In this document: piece after piece, positions 37,983 through 46,335 of the stretch
How the letters are laid out: the number at the start of each line of letters is the position of its first letter
Position numbering within the stretch: position 1 is the stretch's first letter
Assembly: GCF_000741285.1 (NCBI RefSeq)
Contig: NZ_JGZE01000002.1
Coordinates: forward strand, 184,262 to 248,261
Direction of reading: 5' to 3'
Origin: Bifidobacterium mongoliense DSM 21395
GTDB taxonomy: Bacteria > Actinomycetota > Actinomycetes > Actinomycetales > Bifidobacteriaceae
DNA: 64,000 bases
Position numbers and translations under genes: made by a program
Notes under the pieces: model-generated
What the model saw: only the letters and a program-made list of their open reading frames with translations
Database searches by the model: none
Told to the model about the DNA's origin: nothing

Positions 37983-39296
37983 CTACTTGGCGAACACCTG
38001 ATCCATATGCTGATCGAAGGTCTTCGCGGCTTGTTCGGGTGTCGCCGTGCCGGTCGCGATGGACTGGGTGAAGGAGTTGACGGACTTGTCGCCTTCAATG
38101 GTCGCCCAGTTCGGAGAGCCCGGCGTCGCCCTGGAATCCTTGGCGGCCTCGAAGAATCCGCTTTGCACTTCGGGGAAGTCGGAGGACTTCATCGCCTTGT
38201 CCAACCCCTCAACGCTGTTGGGGAGCCATCCATCCTTGCCGAACACCCACTTCTGCTGGATGTCCGGGCTGGCGGCGATTTTGATCCATTCCAGCGCCAG
38301 GGCGGAGTTCTTGCTCTTGGCGGCGATGGCGAAGTCAGAACCGGCGGTCATGGCCGGCTGGTTCTTGCCACTCTGACCGGGCATGGCGAAAGTGGCCAGA
38401 TCGGTCGACTTCACCGTGGAGTTGAGGGTCTGCACCGAGGAGATCGCGGCGCTGTTGGCCATGATGGCCGATGTCGAACCGTCGGCGAGCAGCTGGTTCT
38501 GATCCGGCTCGTCGGTGTCGAGGCTTTGCGAGGCCTTGCTGGAATAGGTGTTCTGGAACGTCTTCCACTGTTCGAGGCCCTTCAGGGAATCGGCGCTGGA
38601 GGTCGTGCCGGTCCACTTGCCGTCCTTGTTCTGCGCGACGTCACCGCCTGCATCCCACACGAATTGCAGCATGGAATACCAGTACTGGCCCGGCAGATAG
38701 AACGGCGTGAAGTTCTTGTTGGAGGCGTTCTTCGCGGCGACCTTGTCGAGGTCGGACGTGAACTCGGACCATGACTTCGGGGCCGAGGTGATGCCCGCGT
38801 CACTCCACATCTTCTTGTTGTAGACGACCGCCCGTGCGGCGCCGAACGCCGGGACCGCGTACAGCTTGCCGTCAACGGTCGCCGGATCGGCCAGACCACT
38901 CAGCCAGGTGTTGCCCTGCGCCAGATCGCTCTTGTGCGCAGTGATGTCGAGCAGTCCGCCGCTGGCGGCGAAGCCGGCGACCTGAGTGTTGCCGATGTCC
39001 AGGACGTCGGGAGGCGTGGATGTGGTCAGCGCGGTGGTGATCTTCGTCGTGATATCGGTCCACTGCTGGGTTTCGACCTTGACTTTCGCCTGGGTCTTCT
39101 TGGTGAAGGCCGCGTTGATGGCGGCCATGGTCTTCGGTGAATAGTCACCCTGCATGGCCCATACGGTGATGGTTTTACCCTTGCCATCGGTGGAGCCTGC
39201 GGTTGAGGATGACGAGGAACCACCCATCGAACATCCGGTTAATGCCAATGTGATTGCGGTGACTGCCGCAAAGATCATCGTTTTCTTCTGTCTCAT
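37983..39296 (-). CDS. ABC sugar-binding lipoprotein, GlcNAc-oligosaccharide locus
   Basis: 437 residues, family 1 solute-binding protein. Lipobox LTGC (Cys22), Ser/Gly linker, then KTITVWAMQGDYSPKTMAAI. Later SAAISSVQTLN and AALFEWIK-like ALALEWIKIAASPDIQQKW are typical of CUT1 binding proteins. Start ATG 39296 follows GGAAGGG. First gene of the nag operon; binds the GlcNAc-containing oligosaccharide that GH20 then trims. Confidence 0.92.
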   Translation of the reverse strand: MRQKKTMIFAAVTAITLALTGCSMGGSSSSSTAGSTDGKGKTITVWAMQGDYSPKTMAAINAAFTKKTQAKVKVETQQWTDITTKITTALTTSTPPDVLDIGNTQVAGFAASGGLLDITAHKSDLAQGNTWLSGLADPATVDGKLYAVPAFGAARAVVYNKKMWSDAGITSAPKSWSEFTSDLDKVAAKNASNKNFTPFYLPGQYWYSMLQFVWDAGGDVAQNKDGKWTGTTSSADSLKGLEQWKTFQNTYSSKASQSLDTDEPDQNQLLADGSTSAIMANSAAISSVQTLNSTVKSTDLATFAMPGQSGKNQPAMTAGSDFAIAAKSKNSALALEWIKIAASPDIQQKWVFGKDGWLPNSVEGLDKAMKSSDFPEVQSGFFEAAKDSRATPGSPNWATIEGDKSVNSFTQSIATGTATPEQAAKTFDQHMDQVFAK

Positions 39297-39688
39297 TGTG
39301 ACCCTTCCGTATGCGTTCAATGATGCAATACACGACAGAAAGTGATGGCAACAGATGCAAGCCACGTTCCTGCCTAACTCCCAGCAACATCTCCTTTGAA
39401 CAACTTGCCAGGAAGCAACGGCACCAAACCCAACAGCAGATTGGTTCGCCTTCCTAACTATTGTAGATATAGCGAGGTTGTGTGTCAATTTGATTTCCGC
39501 AATGGGTCGAATGCGCATGGCTGTTTACTTGCCCGTAAACTAATAGGATCTAACTCGTTCGCATACCTTATATATTCCCCGTCCGCGCGTAGAATACCCA
39601 TCATGGTTCCGGGTGTGATTCCACGCTTGGAACTCGCCTTCAGCTCCGCATGGGATGGCCCAACGAAGACCGGTAAAGGGGTAGATCA
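39297..39688. promoter_or_regulatory. Divergent promoter region of the nag operon
   Basis: 392 bp between divergent genes. GTTTAC (39523-39528) and GTAAAC (39535-39540) form a perfect inverted repeat with a 6-nt spacer, a layout that suits a ROK or LacI dimer. The stretch 39440-39600 is A/T-rich relative to the coding DNA and should hold both promoters. No ORF is supported. Confidence 0.45.
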
Positions 39689-40630
39689 ATGGAGTCCATA
39701 GCCACATTCGACCATCACGACGACGTCACCCTGCCGTACCGCTCTACCGACGCCATCGGTATCGCCAAAGCCATCTCGATGCCCCAGGAGGTGATTGACT
39801 CCTTGGTTCGGATACGAGCAGCGCACCCCCTCGAGATGGGTGACGAGAGCGGGGCCAATGGCAGGACCATACAACGACTCCTGGCTGGGCTGACCGAACC
39901 GGCCACACGGCATCGGTCATGGCGGGAACTCAAGACACGGCTCGGCGATGACCCCGACGGTTTCACCATGCTGTGCTGCATGCTCGAGGCCGCGGGGCGG
40001 TATTCCCTCCCCCGGTATCGGGCTCTGCACATCCCCGACGCCATCTTCGTCGACACGATGGGAGCCTTCAGCAGATTCGTGGACGAAAGCCTCGCCCGCC
40101 ACCACCGCTACTGCTTCGACCGCGATTTCTGGACCATACGGCAACTCAGCCTCACCCTGTTCCGCTTGGGCAGCCTGGAATTCGAGTTCGTTCAGGATCC
40201 GGAGCACAGCCCGTCCGATGCGAGCGGCCCGATCATCGATATGCACATCCCATCCGATGCCGACTTGCGCGATGAGGCCGTCAACTCATCCCTGCAACAG
40301 TGGAACGCCTTCACCGGGCAGCACTTCCCGCAATGGCACGATATTGCGAAACACTGCACGAGCTGGATGCTCAGCCCCGCTCTCGACCAGCTGCTTCCCG
40401 AATCAAGTCACATACTCGCGTTCCAGCGGCGCTTCCGGCAGATTGGTTTCGACGCCGATGCACCCGACTGGCGCGAGTGGGTCTTCGACGCCGATCCCGC
40501 ACCGATCGCCCAGCTCCCCGAACGAACCTCGCTGCAGCGCTCGATGAAGCGGTTCATCCTTCAGGGCGGAAAGATCGGTGTGGCAAGCGGCATACTGATG
40601 AATGAGCACGTCGATAGGGATATGCTGTGA
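39689..40630 (+). CDS. GNAT-like acyltransferase domain protein
   Basis: 313 residues, cytoplasmic. The layout matches the actinobacterial family with a NAT_N-type helical N-terminal half and a GNAT-like C-terminal half. Conserved-looking parts: RYRALHIPDAIFVDTMGAFSRFVDE, here residues about 110-135, FDRDFWTIRQLSLTLFRLGSLEFEF (split across about 144-168), and IIDMHIPSDADL. The substrate is unknown. Start ATG 39689 has AAAGGGG 7 nt upstream. Such genes often sit beside glycosidase loci, and here it faces the nag operon, but a functional link is only suggested by position. Confidence 0.6.
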   Translation: MESIATFDHHDDVTLPYRSTDAIGIAKAISMPQEVIDSLVRIRAAHPLEMGDESGANGRTIQRLLAGLTEPATRHRSWRELKTRLGDDPDGFTMLCCMLEAAGRYSLPRYRALHIPDAIFVDTMGAFSRFVDESLARHHRYCFDRDFWTIRQLSLTLFRLGSLEFEFVQDPEHSPSDASGPIIDMHIPSDADLRDEAVNSSLQQWNAFTGQHFPQWHDIAKHCTSWMLSPALDQLLPESSHILAFQRRFRQIGFDADAPDWREWVFDADPAPIAQLPERTSLQRSMKRFILQGGKIGVASGILMNEHVDRDML

Positions 40631-40666
40631 GTCGGTCCATTGCGGTGGGAAGCGGACGTATATACA

Positions 40667-41446
40667 TCAAAAATCCCACTCGTGGTTCGGGTCAGCGAGT
40701 GCAGTTGCCGTGGCCTCGACGGTCTGCAAATCCTTGAATGGCGACGTGTCTGCAAGGGTGAGAATGCCTTGTAAGCTCATAGCCAATTCTTGCATGTTGT
40801 TCGTCTCCAGCGCATGGTCTACGACGGCGAAGAGCTTACTGAAATTCTCTTTTCGCTCATCGAAGGACTTGTCCAGATACGACTGAAGGGCCTCCTTCTG
40901 GGCTTCAATTTTCGCAATGGCGATGTCGCGCCGGGCGGAGATATCCGCACGTTGGGTCTTCTGGACCTCCTCGAATTTCCTGACTTCACCCGCTTGTTCA
41001 ACAATGGTTTTGAACACACCAATGACGTCAGTACCGGTCACGATCATGGTGACCTTCTCAGCTCCAAGTGACGGCGTCGTACCGTTATGTCCGAATGCTT
41101 GGTGCGCGTCACCATCCCGCCGAGATTCCGACGCATCACGATTCTCGTCCCGACTAGACCGTACGTCGTCGTTCTGCGAATCAGACGGCTGATTATGTAA
41201 GCCAGCAGACTGCGTGCCGTGCGACTGGTTCTTCGACTTCGACTTCGGTTTCGGTCTGGACTTCGACTCGGATTGGGACGTCGTTTGCTCACGTCTTTCC
41301 CCCGAATCACTCGGATCCGTTACATTCCGCAACGTGTCATCCAGGAACTGCTTACCCATATCGACGACGCTGGGGCCAAATTCGGCAACCAACATCTGAA
41401 ACACCCCGTGAAGATTACCGTTCCCGTTCATTGCATGCTGGCTCAT
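40667..41446 (-). CDS. Unknown protein: Ser-rich linker plus coiled-coil C-terminal domain
   Basis: 259 residues, not recognised. Residues 1-45 look folded (VFQMLVAEFGPSVVDMGKQF), residues 46-125 are disordered (SKSRPKPKSKSKNQ, Asp/Ser/Arg-rich), and the rest is a helical domain with IEAQKEALQSYLDKSFDERK and LETNNMQELAMSLQGILTLA ending at SPFKDL. I recall similar C-terminal segments in uncharacterised proteins of many bacteria but cannot name a family. Start ATG 41446 is 6 nt after GGAGGT; ATG 41452 overlaps the upstream stop (ATGA). Translationally coupled to the gene before it. Confidence 0.7.
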   Translation of the reverse strand: MSQHAMNGNGNLHGVFQMLVAEFGPSVVDMGKQFLDDTLRNVTDPSDSGERREQTTSQSESKSRPKPKSKSKNQSHGTQSAGLHNQPSDSQNDDVRSSRDENRDASESRRDGDAHQAFGHNGTTPSLGAEKVTMIVTGTDVIGVFKTIVEQAGEVRKFEEVQKTQRADISARRDIAIAKIEAQKEALQSYLDKSFDERKENFSKLFAVVDHALETNNMQELAMSLQGILTLADTSPFKDLQTVEATATALADPNHEWDF

Positions 41447-41448
41447 GG

Positions 41449-42900
41449 TCATACCTCCGTGTTGATTACCTTGCGTACCGTGGACGAAATCTCGAGACTC
41501 TCATCGGTGAGGTTGCCATCGTCACCCAACAGTGGAGTCTGGGCAAGTTCTGCCATGGTTTTAATAAAGCGTCCGCATTTGTTGAATACCGTCACGCACC
41601 CCTTGTCGTTGAAATCGAATTCTGGAATCAAGGGATCGAGTTCATCCAATAGATGGACAGTGCGCCACCGCAGCTCTTCGGTAACCTCCCTGAGCTCGGC
41701 CACCCGCACCGAAATACCGTCCATGATGGTCCACGCCTTCTCCCATCCTGCCACCACGATTCCCACACTCTTCTCGTATTCCTTGGCCTCCGTCAGCTTC
41801 TTCGCATAATGAAAAGAGGCCATAGTCCCCGCCGACAACAACGCCACAACACTCGTGGCTCCCACGGTAATCGCAGTCAGGGCAGCAGCACCCGCCGCCA
41901 CTCCGCCACCACCGGCGGCCAAGCTGCCACCTCCGAGCCACGCGAGCGTCGCATTTGAGGCGGCAACACCGGACAGACTCGAAATCGCCGTACCCGTCGA
42001 AGCCGTGGCTAAGGCTCCCACCGTCCCAGTAACCAAGGCTGGAGTTCCAAGTACGGCGGCCGCCCCCGCAGCCCCAGCGACGGCCGTCGTCTCCAAGACC
42101 TTCGATGCCTCCATATCCACGCTTTTCATCTCCTCCAAGGTCCGGGTATCGATGGAGAGACTGGCAAGGATCTCATATTCCTTGCGGGCATTGCGCTGCT
42201 TGAGCGAATCGAGATAGTTAAGGAACCTGCCAACGGTCACATGCAGGGAGCGGAGACGATACGTACCGAATTCCGTAATGGCGAAGTTGAGCTGCTCTCG
42301 GCGTTGCTCCGTGACAGCTTCCGCAGCGTCATAATATTCATGACAGATGCGTAACACATCCTTCGCTTCTTTGCGATTCTGGAGCCCCTTGACACCTGTT
42401 GCCGTTTCACCGATATGCAATGCACCCGCAGCGATTCCGCGAGCATCAATATGCCCAATCGACTGAGTCATCTCCTTGGCCCTCTGCTGCGCCGCATCAC
42501 GTATCTTTGAACGGTCGAAAGACTCCGCTGATTGTTTAATCCGCCCGAACACACCAGCAGTGGCATCGCTCACCTTCTGGCCACTCGCGGAAATGGCGTG
42601 TTTGACAGCAGCTGGGGCGGCTTTCACGTCATCCATGCCTAGTTTGCCATCACCACTCAAATCCATGATTCGTCCGATTGCATGACCCGCCCATGCCACG
42701 GGATTGTCGGAGGTTGCCGTTTCGATGTTCTCGTCTTCTGCTGGAGAAGAGAATGATCGAGTTCCCTCATTCACCGAGTCGGTGGGATCGAAGTCTGGGA
42801 AGTCGCTTTTCAACAGTTTCTGATACTCGGACTTCGCGGCCTGATAACGCTGTGATACCTCGTTATCGAAACCGGAAACCTCGTGGACTTCGTCAGACAT
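41449..42900 (-). CDS. Unknown glycine-rich membrane protein with an EF-hand-like loop
   Basis: 483 residues. Residues about 55-70 read IMDLSGDGKLGMDDVK, which fits a calcium-binding EF-hand loop (D-x-S-x-D-G-x-L, Asp at 12). Helical, charged segments follow. A long Ala/Gly/Thr-rich hydrophobic block (about residues 270-350: AVAGAAGAAAVLGTPALV.., GGGSLAAGGGGVAAGAAAL) resembles glycine-zipper membrane segments. The C-terminal 110 residues are soluble and helical. Start ATG 42900 has GAGGAGG 6 nt upstream (three ATGs in a row). First gene of a two-gene operon. Confidence 0.7.
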   Translation of the reverse strand: MSDEVHEVSGFDNEVSQRYQAAKSEYQKLLKSDFPDFDPTDSVNEGTRSFSSPAEDENIETATSDNPVAWAGHAIGRIMDLSGDGKLGMDDVKAAPAAVKHAISASGQKVSDATAGVFGRIKQSAESFDRSKIRDAAQQRAKEMTQSIGHIDARGIAAGALHIGETATGVKGLQNRKEAKDVLRICHEYYDAAEAVTEQRREQLNFAITEFGTYRLRSLHVTVGRFLNYLDSLKQRNARKEYEILASLSIDTRTLEEMKSVDMEASKVLETTAVAGAAGAAAVLGTPALVTGTVGALATASTGTAISSLSGVAASNATLAWLGGGSLAAGGGGVAAGAAALTAITVGATSVVALLSAGTMASFHYAKKLTEAKEYEKSVGIVVAGWEKAWTIMDGISVRVAELREVTEELRWRTVHLLDELDPLIPEFDFNDKGCVTVFNKCGRFIKTMAELAQTPLLGDDGNLTDESLEISSTVRKVINTEV

Positions 42901-43304
42901 CATCATCCTCCTCGATACACATCCGATATGTCGCACCTGCTCGACCACAACTCATTCGATGCTTGTCGATAAGGGTACTCCCCCGTTGTGGCTCATTTGA
43001 ACACTTCAACAATCGTGTCCCTGTAACAGATAAGACCCCGAGAACAATCATGATTATCGGACCGTTATCGGCCCATGTATTGCAGCAAGTTCCGGCATGT
43101 CGCATAAGGCCTTCTGATTAGCTATGCATTATCAATGCTGAATCGAATTGCCGACCAGGCGGTTCACGACTATGTATCCCGAAGGAATCATGTGAAGTGG
43201 ACGCGGGCTTCGTTCGAACTTGGACGGAACAATAGATCGACACAAGAATCCTGAGTTCAGCCAATACCTGACCAAACATGTTACTGTGCACGAAACCATC
43301 TTAT
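42901..43304. other. Divergent intergenic region
   Basis: 404 bp between the two-gene module and the abiE pair. It is A/T-rich compared with its surroundings and must hold promoters in both directions. No ORF, tRNA or repeat is supported. Confidence 0.4.
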
Positions 43305-43345
43305 ATACTTGGAAAATAACCTACTGAATGTTATCGTTCAAGTAT
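43305..43345. promoter_or_regulatory. Nested inverted repeat overlapping the abiEi start codon
   Basis: ATACTTG (43305-43311) pairs with CAAGTAT (43339-43345), and inside it ATAAC (43316-43320) pairs with GTTAT (43330-43334), with symmetrical 4-nt gaps and a 9-nt centre. The right arm contains the first two bases of the ATG at 43344. AbiEi antitoxins are known to repress their own operon by binding inverted repeats, so this is the likely operator. An RNA hairpin hiding the start codon is the alternative. Confidence 0.75.
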
Positions 43346-44366
43346 GAAGAGTCGCGAAGCCCTCCGTAGAGTGCAGGAGATCACCGAAGGCCAATGGGGT
43401 CTGCTCACCGCTGGCCAGGCGCGTTCGTGCGGCGTCACCCCCATGACCCTCGCCCGTCTTTGCGACGCGGGCGACATCATCCGCATCGCTCATGGTGTGT
43501 ATCGCGACGCGGGCTCCCCCAGCGACGAGCATGAGAGCCTCCAGGCGGCCTGGCTGATGACCAATCCGAGTGCGCTTGCCTACGAGCGGCTCGCCAAACG
43601 CCCCATCGATTTCGTCGTATCCGGCGAATCGGCCGCACGACTTCACGACATCGGCGATCTACGCGCACCGCGCCATGAGTTCACCACACCACGAAGAAAG
43701 CAAACGCAACGCGCAGACACCCGCTACCGCATCACCATCCTGCCGGAGCAGGACGTCACCATGAAACAGGGTCTGCCCGTAACGACACCCGAGCGCACCA
43801 TAGCCGATATGATCGAACGTCGATATGACCTCAGCCTCATCGCCAACATGCTGCGGGACGCCATCAATCAGCAGAACATCGACGAACCACGCCTCGTCGA
43901 ACTACTCAACCCGCTGGCCAAACGCAACGGACACCGGCCAGGAGATGGCCATGCGCTGCTGGAACAGATTCTCACCATTGCGGGAATGGGCCACGACGCC
44001 CTCTCCCGGACGATCGCCGCCGACCCCAGGCTGGGCAAACTCGTGACCGGGCAATACCTGAAGTCGCTTTCCACAGCCCTCAGCACAGCTATCACCGCAT
44101 ACCAGAGTTCCGAGCTGGAAGGAATCCAGCAAGCCCTCGATACGATATCCGCTGCATTCCACCCCTCAAAACTGTCCAAGATCAATATGAGCGCCATCGA
44201 CGCGACACAACTAACAAACCTGGCTAAGGCGCTGGAATACCTCGTCACGCCATTTACTAAGAACGTAGCGTCCGGGATGATCCCGCGAACGCCAACACAA
44301 CGACCATCATCCACCACCTGTCTGTCACAATCTGCAAGACGGCAGAACCATGAAACAGGACGATAG
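43344..44366 (+). CDS. abiEi: AbiEi antitoxin, type IV toxin-antitoxin and phage abortive infection
   Basis: 340 residues. The N-terminal winged helix (LLTAGQARSCGVTPMTLARL, residues 20-39) and following MVYRDAG-type strand (IIRIAHGVYRDAG) are the AbiEi_4-type antitoxin signature; the C-terminal half is helical (TTPERTIADMIERRYDLSLI). It represses the operon and counteracts AbiEii without binding it. No good ribosome site precedes ATG 43344, and the inverted repeat covers it. The toxin gene starts 9 bp downstream. Confidence 0.88.
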   Translation: MKSREALRRVQEITEGQWGLLTAGQARSCGVTPMTLARLCDAGDIIRIAHGVYRDAGSPSDEHESLQAAWLMTNPSALAYERLAKRPIDFVVSGESAARLHDIGDLRAPRHEFTTPRRKQTQRADTRYRITILPEQDVTMKQGLPVTTPERTIADMIERRYDLSLIANMLRDAINQQNIDEPRLVELLNPLAKRNGHRPGDGHALLEQILTIAGMGHDALSRTIAADPRLGKLVTGQYLKSLSTALSTAITAYQSSELEGIQQALDTISAAFHPSKLSKINMSAIDATQLTNLAKALEYLVTPFTKNVASGMIPRTPTQRPSSTTCLSQSARRQNHETGR

Positions 44367-44375
44367 GATATCCAG

Positions 44376-45161
44376 ATGGATCATGATGTTTCATATGACA
44401 GCCCCACGGCCGTGGAACAAGCAATCAAAGCTGCGGCAAACCAAGCGTTCCAAGAGGACCCCACCACCTCAGTCGACGAACGAATCCGTCTAGAATATTT
44501 CCGCCGGTTTCTGAGTCGCATTTTTTCCCAAGCGGGAAACCAAGAATGGGTACTCAAGGGAGGCACAAGCATGCTGGCGCGAATTCCTTCAGCCCGGGCC
44601 ACCATGGACATCGACCTGTTCAACGCGGAACTGTCGCTTGACAACGCTCTAAAGAAACTGCGGACTCTGGCATCTATCGATTTGAGTGATTTTTTCCGGT
44701 TTGAGTATACGGGCCGCACCAAGACGCTTGAGGGTTCCAATACCGAATACACCGACGGATACCGAGTAAAATTCGACGTTTACATAGGGGTGCAGAAAAA
44801 ACAAAGTATCCATATTGATCTTGTCACGCGGGAAGCAACAACTGGCGAAGTGGAAATCTCCGCTCCAAAGAATGCCCTGCATCTCCCAAAATTGAAAAGC
44901 TACCCTTACCGACTGTATCCAGTAGTCGATCAAATCGCTGACAAAGTGTGCGCAACAATCGCACTGTATAACGGCAGACCATCAAGCCGGGAGAAGGATC
45001 TCGTCGACCTCGTCATCATTGCGAATACATATGACATCGACGCGGTGCTGCTCAGGACCGCGATATTGAGCGAAAGGACACATCGTCAGCTTGATCTGCC
45101 TTCTGCTTTCACCGTGCCCTCCTTCTGGGGCGGAGGGTACGCGACAGCAAACGCTCTCTGA
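44376..45161 (+). CDS. abiEii: AbiEii nucleotidyltransferase toxin, C-terminus cut at a junction
   Basis: 261 residues. DNA polymerase-beta-like nucleotidyltransferase fold: WVLKGGTSMLARIP (GGT motif, about residue 54) and TMDIDLFNAE (DxD, about 76), then FDVYIGVQ..IHIDLVT and YRLYPVVDQIADKVCA (catalytic Lys helix). The catalytic core is therefore intact. The last recognisable residues are SAFTVPSFWGG; beyond them the frame reads only YATANAL before a stop supplied by foreign DNA (wecB). Relatives run 20-40 residues longer. Activity is uncertain. Confidence 0.85.
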   Translation: MDHDVSYDSPTAVEQAIKAAANQAFQEDPTTSVDERIRLEYFRRFLSRIFSQAGNQEWVLKGGTSMLARIPSARATMDIDLFNAELSLDNALKKLRTLASIDLSDFFRFEYTGRTKTLEGSNTEYTDGYRVKFDVYIGVQKKQSIHIDLVTREATTGEVEISAPKNALHLPKLKSYPYRLYPVVDQIADKVCATIALYNGRPSSREKDLVDLVIIANTYDIDAVLLRTAILSERTHRQLDLPSAFTVPSFWGGGYATANAL

Positions 45162-46077
45162 GATCACCAGCAAGGTCATTCTCGGGCTCGACACGATTCT
45201 GCAGGAGGAACAACCAGATCTGGTTCTGGTGCATGGAGACACCACAACCACCATGGCGGCGAGTATGAGCGCTTTCTATCACCAGATACCCGTCGGCCAC
45301 GTTGAGGCGGGGCTTCGGACCTGGGATAAGTATTCTCCGTACCCCGAAGAGATGAACCGTATGCTGACCGACGACATATCGGATCTGTATTTCGCGCCGA
45401 CCCAACTCAGCAAGGACAATCTCTTGCGGGAGCACCACCCTGAATCGCAGATTTTCATCACCGGAAATACGGCGATCGACGCGCTGCGATACACCATTCG
45501 TGACGATTACCACCACGATGTCCTCACGGCAATACCTCGGAACCATAGGTTCATCCTGCTCACCATGCATCGAAGAGAGAATCAGGGGCAGCCGATGCGC
45601 GACACCTTCAAGGCCATCAAGGACGTGGTCAGGAATACGACCGATCTTGATGTCGTATATCCCGTGCATTTGAGTCCGCGCGTGCAAAGCGTCGCCCATG
45701 AGGTCTTTGACGGCGTGGACCGCGTCCATCTCATCGCCCCGTTAGACGTGGTTGATTTCCATGGAATCGCCGCGCGCAGCTCTTTCATTATGACCGATTC
45801 TGGCGGCGTCCAGGAAGAGGCCCCCTCGCTGAACAAGCCGGTGCTGGTGCTGCGCGATTCCACCGAACGCCCCGAAGGCGTTGCGGCCGGAACCCTCAAA
45901 ATAGTCGGGACAACGACCCAGGCAGTCAAGAACGCCATGCTCAGCCTGTTGAACGACCCGCAGAAATACCACGCCATGGCAACGGCCCACAACCCCTACG
46001 GTGACGGCCATGCCTCCGAACGCATCGTGAGCATCTGCCGGGACTACTTGTCGATGAGCAATTTCAAACCAAGGTAA
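45140..46077 (+). pseudogene. wecB: UDP-N-acetylglucosamine 2-epimerase lacking its N-terminus
   Basis: From about 45140 the frame reads QQTLSEITSKVILGLD and continues through the family core: VLVHGDTTTTMAASMSAFY, VGHVEAGLRT, PEEMNRMLTDDISDLYFAPT, TGNTAIDAL, TMHRRENQG and IMTDSGGVQEEAPSLNKPVL, to a normal C-terminus. About 75-80 N-terminal residues, with the FGTRPE nucleotide-sugar site, are missing. The 5' break coincides with the 3' break of abiEii. The enzyme would make UDP-ManNAc for surface polysaccharide; this copy should be inactive. Confidence 0.88.
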
Positions 46078-46119
46078 GGGAGTGTGCAATGGAAGGTGGA
46101 GGAAAGTTGGATTCCGCTC

Positions 46120-46335
46120 CTATGCCCATGACGGCACATACTTCATGTATCGCGGTGAAGTGTCAGGGTCAAGAGGGCGAATCAGATCCTTTTCGACGCA
46201 GCGCCTGATGAGCTTGGAGATGACAGGCTGCGACTTGGCCCCCAACCCGAATCGCTTGCGAGGATTGCCGTTGGTCATGTATTCGCCGTTACGGCTAATG
46301 ACACCGGCCCCATCATCATTTCCAACTACAGTTTC
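46120..46335 (-). pseudogene. C-terminal remnant of an AlbA/AAA_4-type ATP-binding protein
   Basis: A 71-codon minus-strand frame without a start, overlapping the tail of the nuclease gene by 20 bp. It reads GVISRNGEYMTNGNPRKRFG, then KSQPVISKLIRRCVEKDLI and SPRYMKYVPSWA before the stop. This looks like the winged-helix end of the divergent-AAA (Schlafen-like) family, recalled from memory. The rest of the gene is absent. Confidence 0.5.
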
